DNA of 64,000 nucleotides, from positions 1,116,001 to 1,180,000 of the forward strand of contig NZ_CP014699.1 in NCBI RefSeq assembly GCF_001642085.1, read 5' to 3'. Each line of letters begins with the position of its first letter. The stretch's first letter is position 1. This document shows, in pieces, positions 8,593 to 18,293 of the stretch. Position numbers and translations under genes: made by a program. Source of the DNA: Streptococcus pantholopis (GTDB lineage Bacteria; Bacillota; Bacilli; Lactobacillales; Streptococcaceae). The notes under the pieces are model-generated. The model was not told the origin of the DNA and did no database searches. It saw nothing but the letters and a program-made list of their open reading frames with translations.

Positions 8593-9402
8593 TTATAATT
8601 CTACCAAGATTGTTTTAATCAAGTTTTTAAAATCGTGTTTAATCTGATCAGTCACTGCAACCACTTCTTCATGATTAAGCTCAGACTGAAAGCCGGCCGC
8701 AAAGTTAGTGATAGCTGAAATTCCTAACACTTTCAGACCAGAATGGGCGGCTACAATCACTTCCGGTACAGTGGACATACCAACTGCCCCAGCACCTAAT
8801 GTTTTAAAAGCCAAAATTTCAGCCGGAGTTTCATAAGAAGGGCCGGTAACACCAAGATAAACCCCTTCAGACAAATTAAGACCCAGTTTTGCGGCTGCAG
8901 CCTGAGCTGTCTGGCGGTATGTCTTGGTATAGGCATTAGACATGTCCGGAAAACGCGGACCAAACGAATCAAGATTAGCACCAATCAGTGGATTATTCCC
9001 AGTCATATTAATGTGATCGGTAATCAGCATCAGAGTTCCCGGGCCATAGCCAATCCCCCCTGCTGCATTAGTCACTACAATACCTTGACAGCCGAGAGCT
9101 TTCATCACCCGAACCGGAAAAGTTACGACTTCTAAACTGTTGCCTTCATAAAAATGAAAACGTCCCTGAAGAGCTAAAACCTTGCGGCCAGACAGATTGC
9201 CATAAACCAACTTCCCAGCGTGCCCAGCTACAGTAGACTGTCCCCAATTAGGAATATCAGAATAATCCAGTACAATCTTCTGCTCTATTTCTTCTGCTAA
9301 ACTTCCCAAGCCAGACCCCAGAATCAATCCAAACTCAGGATTGAGCATCCCTTTGGCTTCAAGAAAAGCTTGAGTTTCTTTAATCTTTACCAATAATGAC
9401 AT
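8593..9402 (-). CDS. punA: Purine nucleoside phosphorylase I (inosine/guanosine specific)
   Basis: Trimeric-type PNP of 269 residues, specific for 6-oxopurine nucleosides. Visible family blocks are LILGSGLGSLAEE near the N-terminus, GRFHFYEG, TNAAGGI and a GMSTVPEVIVA block near the C-terminus. I start it at the ATG at 9402, which has GGAGGGG upstream; the frame runs 14 codons further but without a ribosome site and into repeat sequence. A dispersed hairpin repeat abuts the ribosome site (9414-9669), separating punA from deoB by 345 bases. Confidence 0.93.
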   Translation of the reverse strand: MSLLVKIKETQAFLEAKGMLNPEFGLILGSGLGSLAEEIEQKIVLDYSDIPNWGQSTVAGHAGKLVYGNLSGRKVLALQGRFHFYEGNSLEVVTFPVRVMKALGCQGIVVTNAAGGIGYGPGTLMLITDHINMTGNNPLIGANLDSFGPRFPDMSNAYTKTYRQTAQAAAAKLGLNLSEGVYLGVTGPSYETPAEILAFKTLGAGAVGMSTVPEVIVAAHSGLKVLGISAITNFAAGFQSELNHEEVVAVTDQIKHDFKNLIKTILVEL

Positions 9403-9413
9403 AACCCCTCCAT

Positions 9414-9747
9414 AAGATACAAAGACCGTAAAAAAGCAAAGCAAAAAGACGGTAAGTCCGAAATCTTTGATTTCGCAGACGCCCCTCTGCCAGAACGACT
9501 AGAAAGATGCGACAGGCTGTTAAGGCGACAAAGCCTTCAGACGGCTACGGCTGATGGTAACTAAGTAACGACACAAATTTCCGGCCCCTTACTCTCCCGT
9601 TTCTAGGTTTGGGCTGAAATCATCCACTGGATGATTTCACTGCACAGCTCTTAGGCCATGTTCAGTTACAACAAGCTACAAAAGCCATTAAGTGATGAAA
9701 AAACACTGCCGCTAATTTCTTATTCTCGACTGAACCTGCTGTAAAAA
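9414..9747 (-). repeat. Dispersed hairpin repeat, long form, copy A (punA leader)
   Basis: Fills the deoB-punA gap. The outer arm AAGATACAAAGACCGT begins seven bases from the punA ribosome site; the other arm GCTCTTAGGCCATGTTCAG ends near 9669. Between them are smaller hairpins, GAAATCTTTGATTTC and GAAATCATCCACTGGATGATTTC (quoted as GAAATCATCC/GGATGATTTC). It is closely similar over about 255 bases to copy B before rpiA. A second, degraded unit begins at about 9670 (ACAAGCTACAAAAGCC). No gene is seen here. Confidence 0.75.
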
Positions 9748-10959
9748 CTAGATTAAGTTTTTCAAAAACGACTCCCCAATCATCGCCTTCTCAACGCTAA
9801 AATTATCAGCAATTGTCGCTGAAATATCTGCAAAATGCCCAATCGGAAGCACTCCGCTTCCTGTTAAAGAAGGACTGTAGGCTAATAGCGGAACGTATTC
9901 ACGTGTATGATCTGTGCCGGCATATGTTGGATCATTACCGTGATCAGCCGTAATAAGGAGCAAATCCTCCTCTTTCATTTGAGCCATGATTTCAGGAAGA
10001 CGCTGGTCAAATTCTTGCAAACAGTCGCGATAGCCTTCTGGATCACGTCGGTGCCCATAAACCGCATCAAAATCCACCAAATTTGTAAACGAAAAACCTT
10101 GTTGGAACTCGGGTAGGTCCATGGTCTTCAGCAGCGTATCAATCCCATGACTGTTTGATTTATTATGTCCCATGTCATAAACAATGCCTGAGCCGTTAAA
10201 AATATCATTGATCTTACCCACACCGTAAGTCGCTATACCAGCATCAGCCAAGTGGTTAAGAACCGTAGGTGCAAAAGGTGAGACAGCATAATCACGGCGA
10301 TTAGCAGTACGGGTAAAATAGCCTGGTTCTCCAATATATGGACGTGCAATAATCCTTCCCAGAAGAGCAGGGCGGGTAAGCGTAATAGACCGTGCATACT
10401 CACAAATCTTATAGAGCTCTTCCAGAGGGATAAGGTCTTCATGAGCCGCAATTTGCAGAACAGGGTCTGCCGATGTATAAATTATAAGTTCACCGGTTTT
10501 TAACTGCCGCTCGCCAAAATCAGCAATAACTTGTGTTCCAGAATAAGGTTTATTAGCCTCACGGATAACTTTTCGCCCAGAAAAAGCTTCAATCTTAGTC
10601 AAAATCTCTTCTGGGAATCCATCCCAAAACGTATCGAACGGTTCAGTAATATTGAGTCCCATAATTTCCCAATGGCCTGTCATTGTATCCTTTCCCAATG
10701 ATACTTCTTCCAGCTTGCCGACATAGCCGGATGGCTCCTTCTCAGCCGGGACTGTCTTTAAATGCGAAGCACGCGGAATAAGGCCCAAGCCAAGCTTAGC
10801 CATGTGCGGAACCTCAAGCCCTGCATTTTCAGAAATATGGCCCAATGTATCTGACTGGCTGTCCGGTGTCCCTGCATTAAAAAAATTGCCTGAGTCCGGA
10901 GCTGCACCTATCCCAACAGAATCCAAAACAATAAGATGAATACGCTTAAATTTTGACAT
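9748..10959 (-). CDS. deoB: Phosphopentomutase
   Basis: Interconverts (deoxy)ribose-1-phosphate and -5-phosphate, linking nucleoside phosphorolysis (PunA, DeoD) to the pentose phosphate pool. The 403-residue product has the alkaline-phosphatase-fold metal motifs: [10 protein letters not shown] at the N-terminus, KDTMTGHWE in the cap region with the phosphorylated threonine, and TADHGNDPT plus [12 protein letters not shown] near the C-terminus. It starts 20 bases after the rpiA stop with a weak AGAAAG site, so translation may be coupled. Confidence 0.95.
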   Translation of the reverse strand: MSKFKRIHLIVLDSVGIGAAPDSGNFFNAGTPDSQSDTLGHISENAGLEVPHMAKLGLGLIPRASHLKTVPAEKEPSGYVGKLEEVSLGKDTMTGHWEIMGLNITEPFDTFWDGFPEEILTKIEAFSGRKVIREANKPYSGTQVIADFGERQLKTGELIIYTSADPVLQIAAHEDLIPLEELYKICEYARSITLTRPALLGRIIARPYIGEPGYFTRTANRRDYAVSPFAPTVLNHLADAGIATYGVGKINDIFNGSGIVYDMGHNKSNSHGIDTLLKTMDLPEFQQGFSFTNLVDFDAVYGHRRDPEGYRDCLQEFDQRLPEIMAQMKEEDLLLITADHGNDPTYAGTDHTREYVPLLAYSPSLTGSGVLPIGHFADISATIADNFSVEKAMIGESFLKNLI

Positions 10960-10979
10960 TTGATATTTTCTTTCTAATT

Positions 10980-11660
10980 TTATTTTTTAGGAGTATTTAA
11001 ATGCTTAATCCCATCTTTACCGGCAACAATGACTTGATCAACCATACCATTAAACAGTCCGTGTTCGACAACACCGACTGTGTGATCAAGACTGTCAGCC
11101 AAAGCCTGAGGATTTTCGATCCTTTTTAAATCGAGATCGATAATATAATTTTGCATATCTGTGACAAAACGCTCGCCCTTATACTCTCGAAAGGCAGGTT
11201 GGTAACCTTGATCCTGAAAATGTCGAAAAAGACACTCAGCACCATACTGAACAACTTCAATCGGTAATTTAAAGGAACCGAGCTTTGTAACAAGCTTTGT
11301 CTCGTCCACTACCCAAATATATCTTTTTGTGAGTGTAGCAACGATTTTTTCCATAAGTAAGGCACCGCCTCCGCCTTTAATGCCATTGAAATCAGGATCG
11401 ACCTCGTCTGCTCCGTCAACAGTCAAATCAATCGCCCTTACAGCATTGATATCCTGTAAGGGAATCCCTAAGCTCTCAGCCTGGGCTGTCGTCTGACTGG
11501 ATGTCGTCACACCAGTAATTTGAAGACCATCTTCCTGTACACGCCGACCGACTTCATCGACAAAATGACGGGCTGTTGAGCCAGTACCAAGACCAATAAT
11601 CATCCCATCCGAAACATATTGAGCAGCAGCAATGCCTGCTTGTTTCTTAAGTTCCTCCAT
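10980..11660 (-). CDS. rpiA: Ribose-5-phosphate isomerase A
   Basis: Interconverts ribose-5-phosphate and ribulose-5-phosphate. The 226-residue product has the substrate-binding GLGTGSTA loop, DGADEVD and the catalytic [11 protein letters not shown] block. I use the ATG at 11660, preceded by AAGGAGGG; the frame extends eight codons upstream. First gene of the salvage operon. A long hairpin repeat starts only a few bases upstream of the ribosome site. Confidence 0.95.
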   Translation of the reverse strand: MEELKKQAGIAAAQYVSDGMIIGLGTGSTARHFVDEVGRRVQEDGLQITGVTTSSQTTAQAESLGIPLQDINAVRAIDLTVDGADEVDPDFNGIKGGGGALLMEKIVATLTKRYIWVVDETKLVTKLGSFKLPIEVVQYGAECLFRHFQDQGYQPAFREYKGERFVTDMQNYIIDLDLKRIENPQALADSLDHTVGVVEHGLFNGMVDQVIVAGKDGIKHLNTPKK

Positions 11661-11675
11661 ATACCCTCCTTCACC

Positions 11676-11960
11676 AAGATACAAAGGCCGTTAAAAGAGC
11701 AAAGCAAAAATGGCGGTAAGTCCGAAATCTTTGATTTCGCAGACGCACCTCTGCCAGAACGACTAGAAAGGTGCGGTCGACTGTTAAGGCGACAAAGCTT
11801 TCAGACGTTTACGGCTGACGGTAACTAAGTAACGACACAAATTTCCGGCCCCTCACTCTCCCTTTTCTGGGTTCGGGCTGAAATCATCCACTGGATGATT
11901 TCACTGCACAGCTCTTAGGCCGTGTTCAATTACACCAAGATACAAAGGCCGGCTAAAACA
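11676..11960 (-). repeat. Dispersed hairpin repeat, long form, copy B (rpiA leader)
   Basis: Arm AAGATACAAAGGCCGTTAAA with GAGC just inside starts at 11676 next to the rpiA ribosome site. The closing arm GCTCTTAGGCCGTGTTCAAT ends at about 11934, so GAGC pairs with GCTC and GGCC with GGCC. The core matches copy A nearly throughout, including the GAAATCTTTGATTTC and GAAATCATCC/GGATGATTTC hairpins. A second unit begins at 11936 (AAGATACAAAGGCCGG). The remaining bases up to mnmE at 12166 hold no recognisable gene. Confidence 0.75.
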
Positions 11961-12165
11961 CCGAATTTGCACTGAACCATGTGTTTTCAAATGACTCTTT
12001 CCCAATAAACTATTATAGCAGGTTATAGTGAAATTGAAAACATTTTCTTATGTGAAAGAATCAAACAATCACCCTGTGATTCACTGCTTCATCGGGTTTA
12101 CACCTGCTTGTTCAGAATCATTGCAAATAATTGCGCCTAAATTCAGTTTGCGTTACAATAAACCT

Positions 12166-13542
12166 ATGACTATCACTAATGATTTTGATACAATTGCTGC
12201 AATTGCAACTCCTCTAGGGGAGGGAGCTATCTCTATCGTAAGACTTTCTGGCAGTGAAGCACTGCCTGTTGCCAGAAAGATATTTAAAGGAAAAGATTTA
12301 GCTGCCAGTCCTTCTCACACCATCCATTACGGCCATATCGTTGATCCGCAGAATGGTGCTATATTAGATGAGGTTATGGTCACTGTTATGCTGGCGCCAA
12401 AGACTTTTACACGTGAAGACGTTATTGAGATCAATACGCATGGCGGTATCGCAGTTACTAATGAAATTTTACAGCTTATTTTGAGGCAAGGCGCTCGACT
12501 GGCTGAGCCGGGCGAGTTTACAAAACGCGCTTTTCTGAATGGCCGTGTTGATTTAGCTCAGGCAGAGGCTGTGATGGATTTGATCCGCGCTAAGACAGAT
12601 AAAGCTATGCATGTAGCAGTAAAACAGCTCGATGGCTCCTTATCCCAGCTTATCAATGACACCCGTCAGGAAATTTTGAATACATTGGCTCAGGTTGAAG
12701 TTAATATTGATTATCCAGAATACGATGATGTTGAAGAAGTCACAACTACCTTGATTCGAGAAAAAACACAAGAATTTCAGCATCTTTTGGAAAATCTGCT
12801 GCGGACAGCCCGTCAAGGGAAAATTTTGCGGGAAGGTCTAGCAACGGTCATTATTGGGCGTCCTAATGTTGGCAAATCCAGTCTCTTAAATCAGCTTTTG
12901 CGGGAAGATAAGGCTATTGTAACAGATATTGCTGGAACAACCCGCGATGTCATTGAAGAGTATGTCAATATCAAAGGTGTTCCGCTTAAACTGATTGATA
13001 CTGCAGGTATTCGGGAAACCGATGACTTGGTCGAAAAAATCGGCGTTGAACGTTCGAAGAAAGCTTTGAAAGAAGCTGATTTGGTCCTTCTTGTTCTTAA
13101 TGCATCGGCAAAACTGACCGACCAGGATCGTATGCTGCTGGATTTGAGCCGGGACAGCAAGCGGATTGTTCTGCTCAATAAAACTGACCTCCCTCAGACT
13201 ATTGAAATAGAGGAACTGCCGGCTGATTACCTGCCTATTTCGGTCCTGAAAAACCAAAATACAGAGCAAATTGAAGAGCAAATCAGTCAGCTCTTCTTCG
13301 ATAAAGCTGGAATTGCCGAACAAGATGCCACTTACCTCTCCAATACTCGCCACATTGCCTTAATTGAAAAAGCACTGGAAAGCCTACAAGCTGTCAATGA
13401 GGGATTAGAGATGGAAATGCCGGTTGATTTGCTGCAGGTGGATCTGACACGGACCTGGGAAATTTTAGGTGAGATTACAGGAGATGCAGCTCCTGATGAG
13501 CTTATCACGCAGCTTTTCAGCCAATTCTGTTTAGGCAAATAA
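12166..13542 (+). CDS. mnmE: tRNA uridine-34 modification GTPase MnmE
   Basis: With MnmG it forms the cmnm5 modification of wobble uridine in tRNA. The 458-residue product shows the N-terminal tetrahydrofolate-binding domain ([20 protein letters not shown]; cut here to [11 protein letters not shown]), a helical domain, and an inserted G domain: GRPNVGKSS (G1), TDIAGTTRD (G2), DTAGI (G3), NKTD (G4). The C-terminus ends with CLGK, the conserved CxGK catalytic motif. The frame is open from 12028, but homology begins at the ATG at 12166; no strong ribosome site precedes it. Confidence 0.95.
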   Translation: MTITNDFDTIAAIATPLGEGAISIVRLSGSEALPVARKIFKGKDLAASPSHTIHYGHIVDPQNGAILDEVMVTVMLAPKTFTREDVIEINTHGGIAVTNEILQLILRQGARLAEPGEFTKRAFLNGRVDLAQAEAVMDLIRAKTDKAMHVAVKQLDGSLSQLINDTRQEILNTLAQVEVNIDYPEYDDVEEVTTTLIREKTQEFQHLLENLLRTARQGKILREGLATVIIGRPNVGKSSLLNQLLREDKAIVTDIAGTTRDVIEEYVNIKGVPLKLIDTAGIRETDDLVEKIGVERSKKALKEADLVLLVLNASAKLTDQDRMLLDLSRDSKRIVLLNKTDLPQTIEIEELPADYLPISVLKNQNTEQIEEQISQLFFDKAGIAEQDATYLSNTRHIALIEKALESLQAVNEGLEMEMPVDLLQVDLTRTWEILGEITGDAAPDELITQLFSQFCLGK

Positions 13543-13557
13543 GCTAAATCTATACTA

Positions 13558-13587
13558 AAAAAGCGAGAGGTCTGCCTCTCGCTTTTA
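13558..13587. terminator. Bidirectional terminator between mnmE and the LPXTG gene
   Basis: AAAAGCGAGAGG, short loop, CCTCTCGCTTTT. T-tracts on both strands serve the convergent genes. Confidence 0.85.
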
Positions 13588-13647
13588 CATTACAATGCTT
13601 TACACTTTTTATCCGGCTGAAAAAATACGGACTGGCCGGACAGCTCA

Positions 13648-15048
13648 TTAATCATTTTTAGATTTTCCGACACGGTTTCTTTTAGATTTTAAGGCCATGC
13701 CTAGAGCAAGGCTGACAGCTGCAGTGCCAAAACCAACCAAATAAGCCTGATTCTTTTCTCCTGTTTGAGGCAGAGCTGCCTCCTGCTGAGCAAAGGCTTC
13801 TGTCTGGTAATGTACGGGAACAAAACTATTACTTTCCGCCTTGACAGTCAAAGCAGCTTTTGAAGGATCTATGTTTGTAGCTGTTGCAGCTCCGCTATCT
13901 TTTGGAATAGCGACGATTTCAACATAAAAGTCATACTGATCTGTAACCACTTTCAACAGACGACCTTTACTTGCTTCAACAACCCAAGTAGAAATATCAT
14001 CTGACAGAGCCGTACTAAAGTCAGAAGATATATCAATAAAGATACCCCCAGTAGCATTAACTAATGGCATATAAACATCTTGATTATAATTACTGGCAAT
14101 AACTGTAGTGCTGATATTAGCGGCATTTAAAGCTTGGATTGTCGATTCCAGACTCGGTGAATCGTTCAAATAATCGATATCTTCATCAGTAATCAATATA
14201 GCAAAACGTCTGGCATTAGGATCCACAGACCAGTCATAATTTCCCGGTGTTGCAATATAAGTTAGAGGAACAGTCGCTTCCTCAAAACTGCCAGCAGTTG
14301 TAATTGCATCTAAAGCAGCAATAAACTGTGCAACATCATTTGTGAAATATGAACCAGTGAATCCAGCATAGTTGGTATCTCTATGGTCCTCATAATCAAC
14401 TAAGCCTAATCTGACAGAAATATTTCTATCCTGCAAACCGTTTACAAAATTCCGGATATTTGTCTTGACCTGATTGATGTAAACGTCCATAGAGATAGAA
14501 TGGTCGATGACAAAAACAATATCAGCATTGGTTGTTTCAGTCTGTCTGATTTGATCAGCCTCTTGAATAAACTCTTCTGTGCTTGTCTTAGTTACTCGTT
14601 CATATATGGTATAGCTGTAATTGTCATCTTCACTGCCCGAAGTTGACTCCGTTACCGTCACACTTGGATTAGGGTCTGCAGGCGTTTCGGCAGGGTCAGC
14701 AATGCTGGTTGTACGAACAGTAATCGTGTTTTCAGCTTTACTGACATTACCTTCTTCACTGGCAGTCACACCGCTCTCTGTGACAGAAACATCAATAACA
14801 TCTCCAGCAGCAGCGTTTTCTTCTGCCACAACAGGGACTGCTGCTTTTTCAGCAATTTCTGCTGCTGCAGCTTCAACAGCTCCGGTATTAGTTTCTGAAA
14901 CTACAGATGGAGCCGTTTCAGAAACCGCTGTTTCCTCTGCAGCAACCTGCCCCGCTGCTCCAAAAACAAAAGCAACCGCAACTGAAACCAAGCCAATTTT
15001 CAGCTTTCTAAAAGCAAAACGATTTTGTTTATCCAAAACTTTTTTCAT
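13648..15048 (-). CDS. LPXTG wall-anchored protein with von Willebrand A domain
   Basis: Sortase substrate of 466 residues. Signal peptide of the YSIRK-like class (FRKLKIGLVSVAVAFVFG), then an Ala/Val/Glu/Thr-rich low-complexity stalk to about residue 130, then a vWA domain from about 175. The MIDAS begins with VIDHSISMD (DxSxS), so metal-dependent ligand binding is plausible. The C-terminus has LPQTG at about 426-430, a hydrophobic helix and a KSKRNRVGKSK tail. The ATG at 15048 follows GAGGAG; an in-frame TTG lies six bases earlier. Single-gene unit between convergent terminators. Ligand unknown; vWA adhesins commonly bind host matrix or act at pilus tips, but no pilus genes are near. Confidence 0.88.
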   Translation of the reverse strand: MKKVLDKQNRFAFRKLKIGLVSVAVAFVFGAAGQVAAEETAVSETAPSVVSETNTGAVEAAAAEIAEKAAVPVVAEENAAAGDVIDVSVTESGVTASEEGNVSKAENTITVRTTSIADPAETPADPNPSVTVTESTSGSEDDNYSYTIYERVTKTSTEEFIQEADQIRQTETTNADIVFVIDHSISMDVYINQVKTNIRNFVNGLQDRNISVRLGLVDYEDHRDTNYAGFTGSYFTNDVAQFIAALDAITTAGSFEEATVPLTYIATPGNYDWSVDPNARRFAILITDEDIDYLNDSPSLESTIQALNAANISTTVIASNYNQDVYMPLVNATGGIFIDISSDFSTALSDDISTWVVEASKGRLLKVVTDQYDFYVEIVAIPKDSGAATATNIDPSKAALTVKAESNSFVPVHYQTEAFAQQEAALPQTGEKNQAYLVGFGTAAVSLALGMALKSKRNRVGKSKND

Positions 15049-15395
15049 TTTCAACTCCTCTAATCTGTTTTATATAATTTTTATATAAAAATAAGGAAGG
15101 AAAACAGCTGAAGTATTCAGCTGCAACCTGCATAAGAAAGATAGACTGCTTAAAAAATCACATCTGCAAAGGTAAAGAGAGATGTCACCATTTACATTTT
15201 GCCAATTATGATTTAACAGACTATATAAAAACTATGCCCTCATTCTAGCACTTAAAAATCAGAAATTCAAGGGCATTTGCGGAATTATTTCAGAAAATAC
15301 ACAAAATTAATAATAATCTTATTTCTCTGAATATTTCCTTTTGAGCGGTCTTCGTGTAAAATAAAAAGAAGGCAACAAGCCTCCTTTTATACTTC
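15049..15395. promoter_or_regulatory. LPXTG-gene upstream region with palindrome, and pepV terminator
   Basis: No gene in these 347 bases. A palindrome CAGCTGAAGTATTCAGCTG (15105-15123, 8-bp arms) lies beside an AT-rich TATATAA stretch upstream of the LPXTG gene and may be an operator. Near 15358-15385 the minus strand reads AAGGAGGC, loop, GCCTTCTTTTT, a likely pepV terminator. Confidence 0.5.
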
Positions 15396-16805
15396 TTATT
15401 TTATCAATTCATAAATGGCTTCAGCATAAATAGCTGCCGCTCTGTACAGATCATCTACATCAGCAAATTCATTGGCCTGATGCATGGTATTCTCATAATC
15501 AGGAAACATAGCACCATAAGCTACGCCGCACTCCAAGAGACGTCCGAAAGTTCCGCCACCGATAATCTGCTCATGTCCCTTGAGACCGGTCTGTTTTTCA
15601 TAAACCCTAAGCAGCGTCTCTACTAAGGGATCTGAAGGCGGCAGGTAGTGAGGTTCATGCAGATGTTCACTGACTGTCACAGCATTCGGACCATCTAGCT
15701 TAGTCAGCTGCTGATAAATACCTTCTGAACTGACCCCCTGCGGAAAACGGAAATTAAGAGCAATCATATTGTCATCAGCTGTTTCAGCAAAGCGAAAAAC
15801 TCCGGGATTCATGGTCAAGGCTCCCATTTTGCTATCTTCATAAGCAAGACCAATCTTTTCACCATAATAATCTAAATGCAAAACCTGACCGGCTATTTTT
15901 AGAAAATCACCAGCCGCTCCGCCAAAGGAATAACGTGATAGAAAACAAGCCAGATAAGTCGCTCCGTTAACCCCGGCCTGCGGAGACATTCCGTGTGCAG
16001 ATTTTCCAATTAGAGTTACCGTAATCTGATCACCATCTTGACTAAGGTCTGTCTGCAGATTATTTTCGGCAGCAAATTGCTGTAGTTCGGACTGAATCTC
16101 GGTAAAACTAAGACTTTCTGAAGAAAAAACAGCTCGGGCCGACTCAGGAACCATATTTTCCCGCAGCCCTCCCTCAAAAGAGTGCAGAACAAAATCACTG
16201 CCGTTACTGCCGGAAAAATGCAGATACTGTGTGATATTGCCTTTTTCACCATTGATAATTGGAAACTCTGCATCTGGTGAAAAACCAAAGTCCGGCTTTT
16301 TCACACCGCTGTGTTTAAAATAATAATCCATATCGGCCCAGCCGGATTCCTCGTCTGTCCCTACAATAAAACGGACTTTTTTCGAAACCGGCAGCCCTAA
16401 TTCTTTAATTACTTTTAATGCATAATAACAAGCCACAGTCGGCCCTTTATCATCAGAAGCGCCGCGAGCGTAAAGTTTGCCGTCTTTGATTACCGGTTCA
16501 TATGGATCCGTTTCCCAGCCGCTGCCAGCAGGAACAACATCTAAATGGGCAAAAATTCCTAAGACTTCTTCACCCTGACCGTACTCGAAATGACCGGCAT
16601 AGTTATCAATGTTGCGACTTGTATAGCCATCGCGCTCCGCCATAGCCAAGAAAGTCTCCAAAGCCCGAACAGGCCCGGGACCAAATGGATGCTGCGCATC
16701 AGCCAAACTGTCATCACGTTCGGAATTAATCCGCAGCAAGCTAAATAAGTCTGCCAGCATATCATCGCGCCGCTTTGCTATTTCCGCCTGAAAATCAACT
16801 GCCAT
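15396..16805 (-). CDS. pepV: Dipeptidase PepV (M20 family)
   Basis: Cytoplasmic zinc aminopeptidase that hydrolyses dipeptides. The 469-residue product has the M20 metal-site blocks: [20 protein letters not shown] with the bridging aspartate, and GTDEESG with the catalytic glutamate pair. A lid domain fills about residues 180-380. Length matches PepV of lactic acid bacteria. It follows the nitroreductase gene by 17 bases and is probably co-transcribed. Confidence 0.95.
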   Translation of the reverse strand: MAVDFQAEIAKRRDDMLADLFSLLRINSERDDSLADAQHPFGPGPVRALETFLAMAERDGYTSRNIDNYAGHFEYGQGEEVLGIFAHLDVVPAGSGWETDPYEPVIKDGKLYARGASDDKGPTVACYYALKVIKELGLPVSKKVRFIVGTDEESGWADMDYYFKHSGVKKPDFGFSPDAEFPIINGEKGNITQYLHFSGSNGSDFVLHSFEGGLRENMVPESARAVFSSESLSFTEIQSELQQFAAENNLQTDLSQDGDQITVTLIGKSAHGMSPQAGVNGATYLACFLSRYSFGGAAGDFLKIAGQVLHLDYYGEKIGLAYEDSKMGALTMNPGVFRFAETADDNMIALNFRFPQGVSSEGIYQQLTKLDGPNAVTVSEHLHEPHYLPPSDPLVETLLRVYEKQTGLKGHEQIIGGGTFGRLLECGVAYGAMFPDYENTMHQANEFADVDDLYRAAAIYAEAIYELIK

Positions 16806-16822
16806 ATCCTTTTTGCCTCTTT

Positions 16823-17425
16823 CTAACGTTTTTCAATGATTTCATCAACCGGCAAGCGATAGCTGGGCTCCGGCTTAAAGTCACTGTAACCGGCTGTAAT
16901 CAAAAGTTCAGGGCGAAAGCGCTGATCAATTTCCAAAACAGCCTGAACCTCTTTTTTATCAAAACCAAGAATAATGTTTGATGCAATGCCCTGATCAGTG
17001 AGCGCCAGCACCAAATTCATAGCCACAATACCGGCATTGACTGCCAAAAACTCTCCCTTAGTTGCTTGGTCAAACTGAGCATAACGGGCAGGCAGAGATT
17101 CCATATAATAGCTGATCATATCATCAGATAAGTTCTTACTGCCGATCCGGGCAATTTTGCGGGCTCGTTGCTGCAAATCGGTATCTGTGAAAAGAGCAAT
17201 AACACACTGGGCCTCTTCTACTTGTTTTTTATTCAGAGCAGGCAGCTTTTCAGCCAGCTTCTCTTTTTTCTCCTGTACCAAAACAAACTTCCAAGGCTGA
17301 ATGTTATGGGCACTGGGTGCTAAGGCAGCAATTTCGATGGCTGTCCGCACGTCTTTGATATTGAGTTCCTTGTCATTAAAGGTTTTAATAGCATGACGTT
17401 TCTTGTTCAATTCTAAAAATTTCAT
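16823..17425 (-). CDS. Nitroreductase-family FMN oxidoreductase
   Basis: Product of 200 residues with the nitroreductase fold signature: N-terminal KKRHAIKTF (FMN phosphate contacts), [18 protein letters not shown], and a C-terminal [12 protein letters not shown]. Such enzymes reduce nitro compounds, quinones or flavins with NAD(P)H. Natural substrate unknown. Weak ribosome site (GGAAAT). It precedes pepV directly; this pairing occurs in other streptococci as far as I recall. Confidence 0.88.
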   Translation of the reverse strand: MKFLELNKKRHAIKTFNDKELNIKDVRTAIEIAALAPSAHNIQPWKFVLVQEKKEKLAEKLPALNKKQVEEAQCVIALFTDTDLQQRARKIARIGSKNLSDDMISYYMESLPARYAQFDQATKGEFLAVNAGIVAMNLVLALTDQGIASNIILGFDKKEVQAVLEIDQRFRPELLITAGYSDFKPEPSYRLPVDEIIEKR

Positions 17426-17553
17426 AAACCGATTTCCTATTCTAAATAATTTACTCTCTTATTTTACCATAAATAGAGAGAAATCAGCTGATTTATACTT
17501 GCCGTAATAAAACCGAAAATACCAAGCAATATAAATCAATGAAGTTGAATAAT

Positions 17554-17611
17554 GTGTAAAAGCCGTTTGTCCTTATTCACAGTATCAGATGAACTTAGGA
17601 TAAAGCTTTTA
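17554..17611 (-). terminator. Long hairpin at the end of the effector operon
   Basis: GTAAAAGC with TTTGTCCT inside pairs with AGGATAAA and GCTTTTAC across a loop of about 20 bases. The distal arm overlaps the stop codon of the last partner gene. It probably ends the toxin operon. Confidence 0.45.
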
Positions 17612-17920
17612 CGAATCAGCTGCGAGCGCATCAAATTTGTCAGCCTCCTGACTGACCGCCTCCTTGACCTTTTTGGACCAAGCACCTGTCATAGCACTGT
17701 CCATCGTATCGATTAAACCGCTGATCGTTGACTTAGCTGCAGCCGCTGCTTCTGCTACCAAACCTTCATGGCTGCTGACCAGAGCCTCCTGCTGCTGCTT
17801 AATCGTGGGAGCCAAAAATAACTGGATATGATTCTTCTCCATCTGTTTCATCAAGGCCGCTATACCGTCTTGCTCACTCTCTTCTTTACTGGCAAAAACA
17901 TTAGGCAGTGCTGTCTTCAT
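17609..17920 (-). CDS. Small helical partner protein of the lipase effector (second)
   Basis: Product of 103 residues, predicted mostly alpha-helical: an acidic N-terminus, a long Lys/Gln/Glu helix, an Ala-rich stretch VAEAAAAAKSTISGLID and a charged C-terminus. It resembles the WXG100-sized helical partners that bind the targeting domain of LXG-type type VII effectors. It overlaps the preceding gene by 20 bases and has its own AAGGAGA site, so it is translated with it. By analogy with TslA partners (TlaA1/TlaA2 of Staphylococcus aureus) it should bind the C-terminal helical domain of the lipase. Family assignment was not tested. Confidence 0.7.
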   Translation of the reverse strand: MKTALPNVFASKEESEQDGIAALMKQMEKNHIQLFLAPTIKQQQEALVSSHEGLVAEAAAAAKSTISGLIDTMDSAMTGAWSKKVKEAVSQEADKFDALAADS

Positions 17921-18293
17921 CTAAGGCTCTCCTTATTAAAGAAATCTTCTCTTCCTGCTGGCTTTTGGCTTTCTGATAAGCCGCTCTTTCTTCCTCTGAC
18001 TGTCGCTCCAGCTGTCGCATCTCCGACTTGTATTGGGCAAAGGTCTGCTGACTGTATGAAGTATAGGTCTGATTTAACTGCTGAATAAGGGTGCCATCCG
18101 CCTCAAAATGTCTCAGCAGCTGGCTCATCCTCTCATGAGAATGCAGCAGCTCTCCCTCTAAACGACGCTGTATCTGAAACAGCCTGTTCTGTGCCCTTTC
18201 TATTGCTTGCCGGCTGGACCGGTAGGCCTCCTCCAACGCCTCTAAAGACTCTTCCTGAGCCTTCAACTGCTCTGCGAAAGCTGTGTCTGCCAT
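17901..18293 (-). CDS. Small coiled-coil partner protein of the lipase effector (first)
   Basis: Product of 130 residues, almost entirely coiled-coil, rich in Glu, Gln, Arg and Lys (AIERAQNRLFQIQRRLEGE; LERQSEEERAAYQKAKSQ), with no signal peptide. It starts inside the lipase gene (31-base overlap) behind GGGAGG, and overlaps the next gene. Tight overlaps mean the three products are made in linked amounts, as expected for a secreted pre-complex. Role inferred from context and shape only. Confidence 0.7.
   Translation of the reverse strand: MADTAFAEQLKAQEESLEALEEAYRSSRQAIERAQNRLFQIQRRLEGELLHSHERMSQLLRHFEADGTLIQQLNQTYTSYSQQTFAQYKSEMRQLERQSEEERAAYQKAKSQQEEKISLIRRALDEDSTA

Noticed and set aside
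9414..11960. T-box or known riboswitch upstream of punA and rpiA
   Set aside because: No T-box sequence, no purine riboswitch core; the same arms occur before unrelated genes, so it is a repeat family.
13648..15048. Pilus tip protein
   Set aside because: It has vWA and LPXTG parts, but there is no backbone pilin or pilus sortase nearby; kept as a wall-anchored vWA protein.
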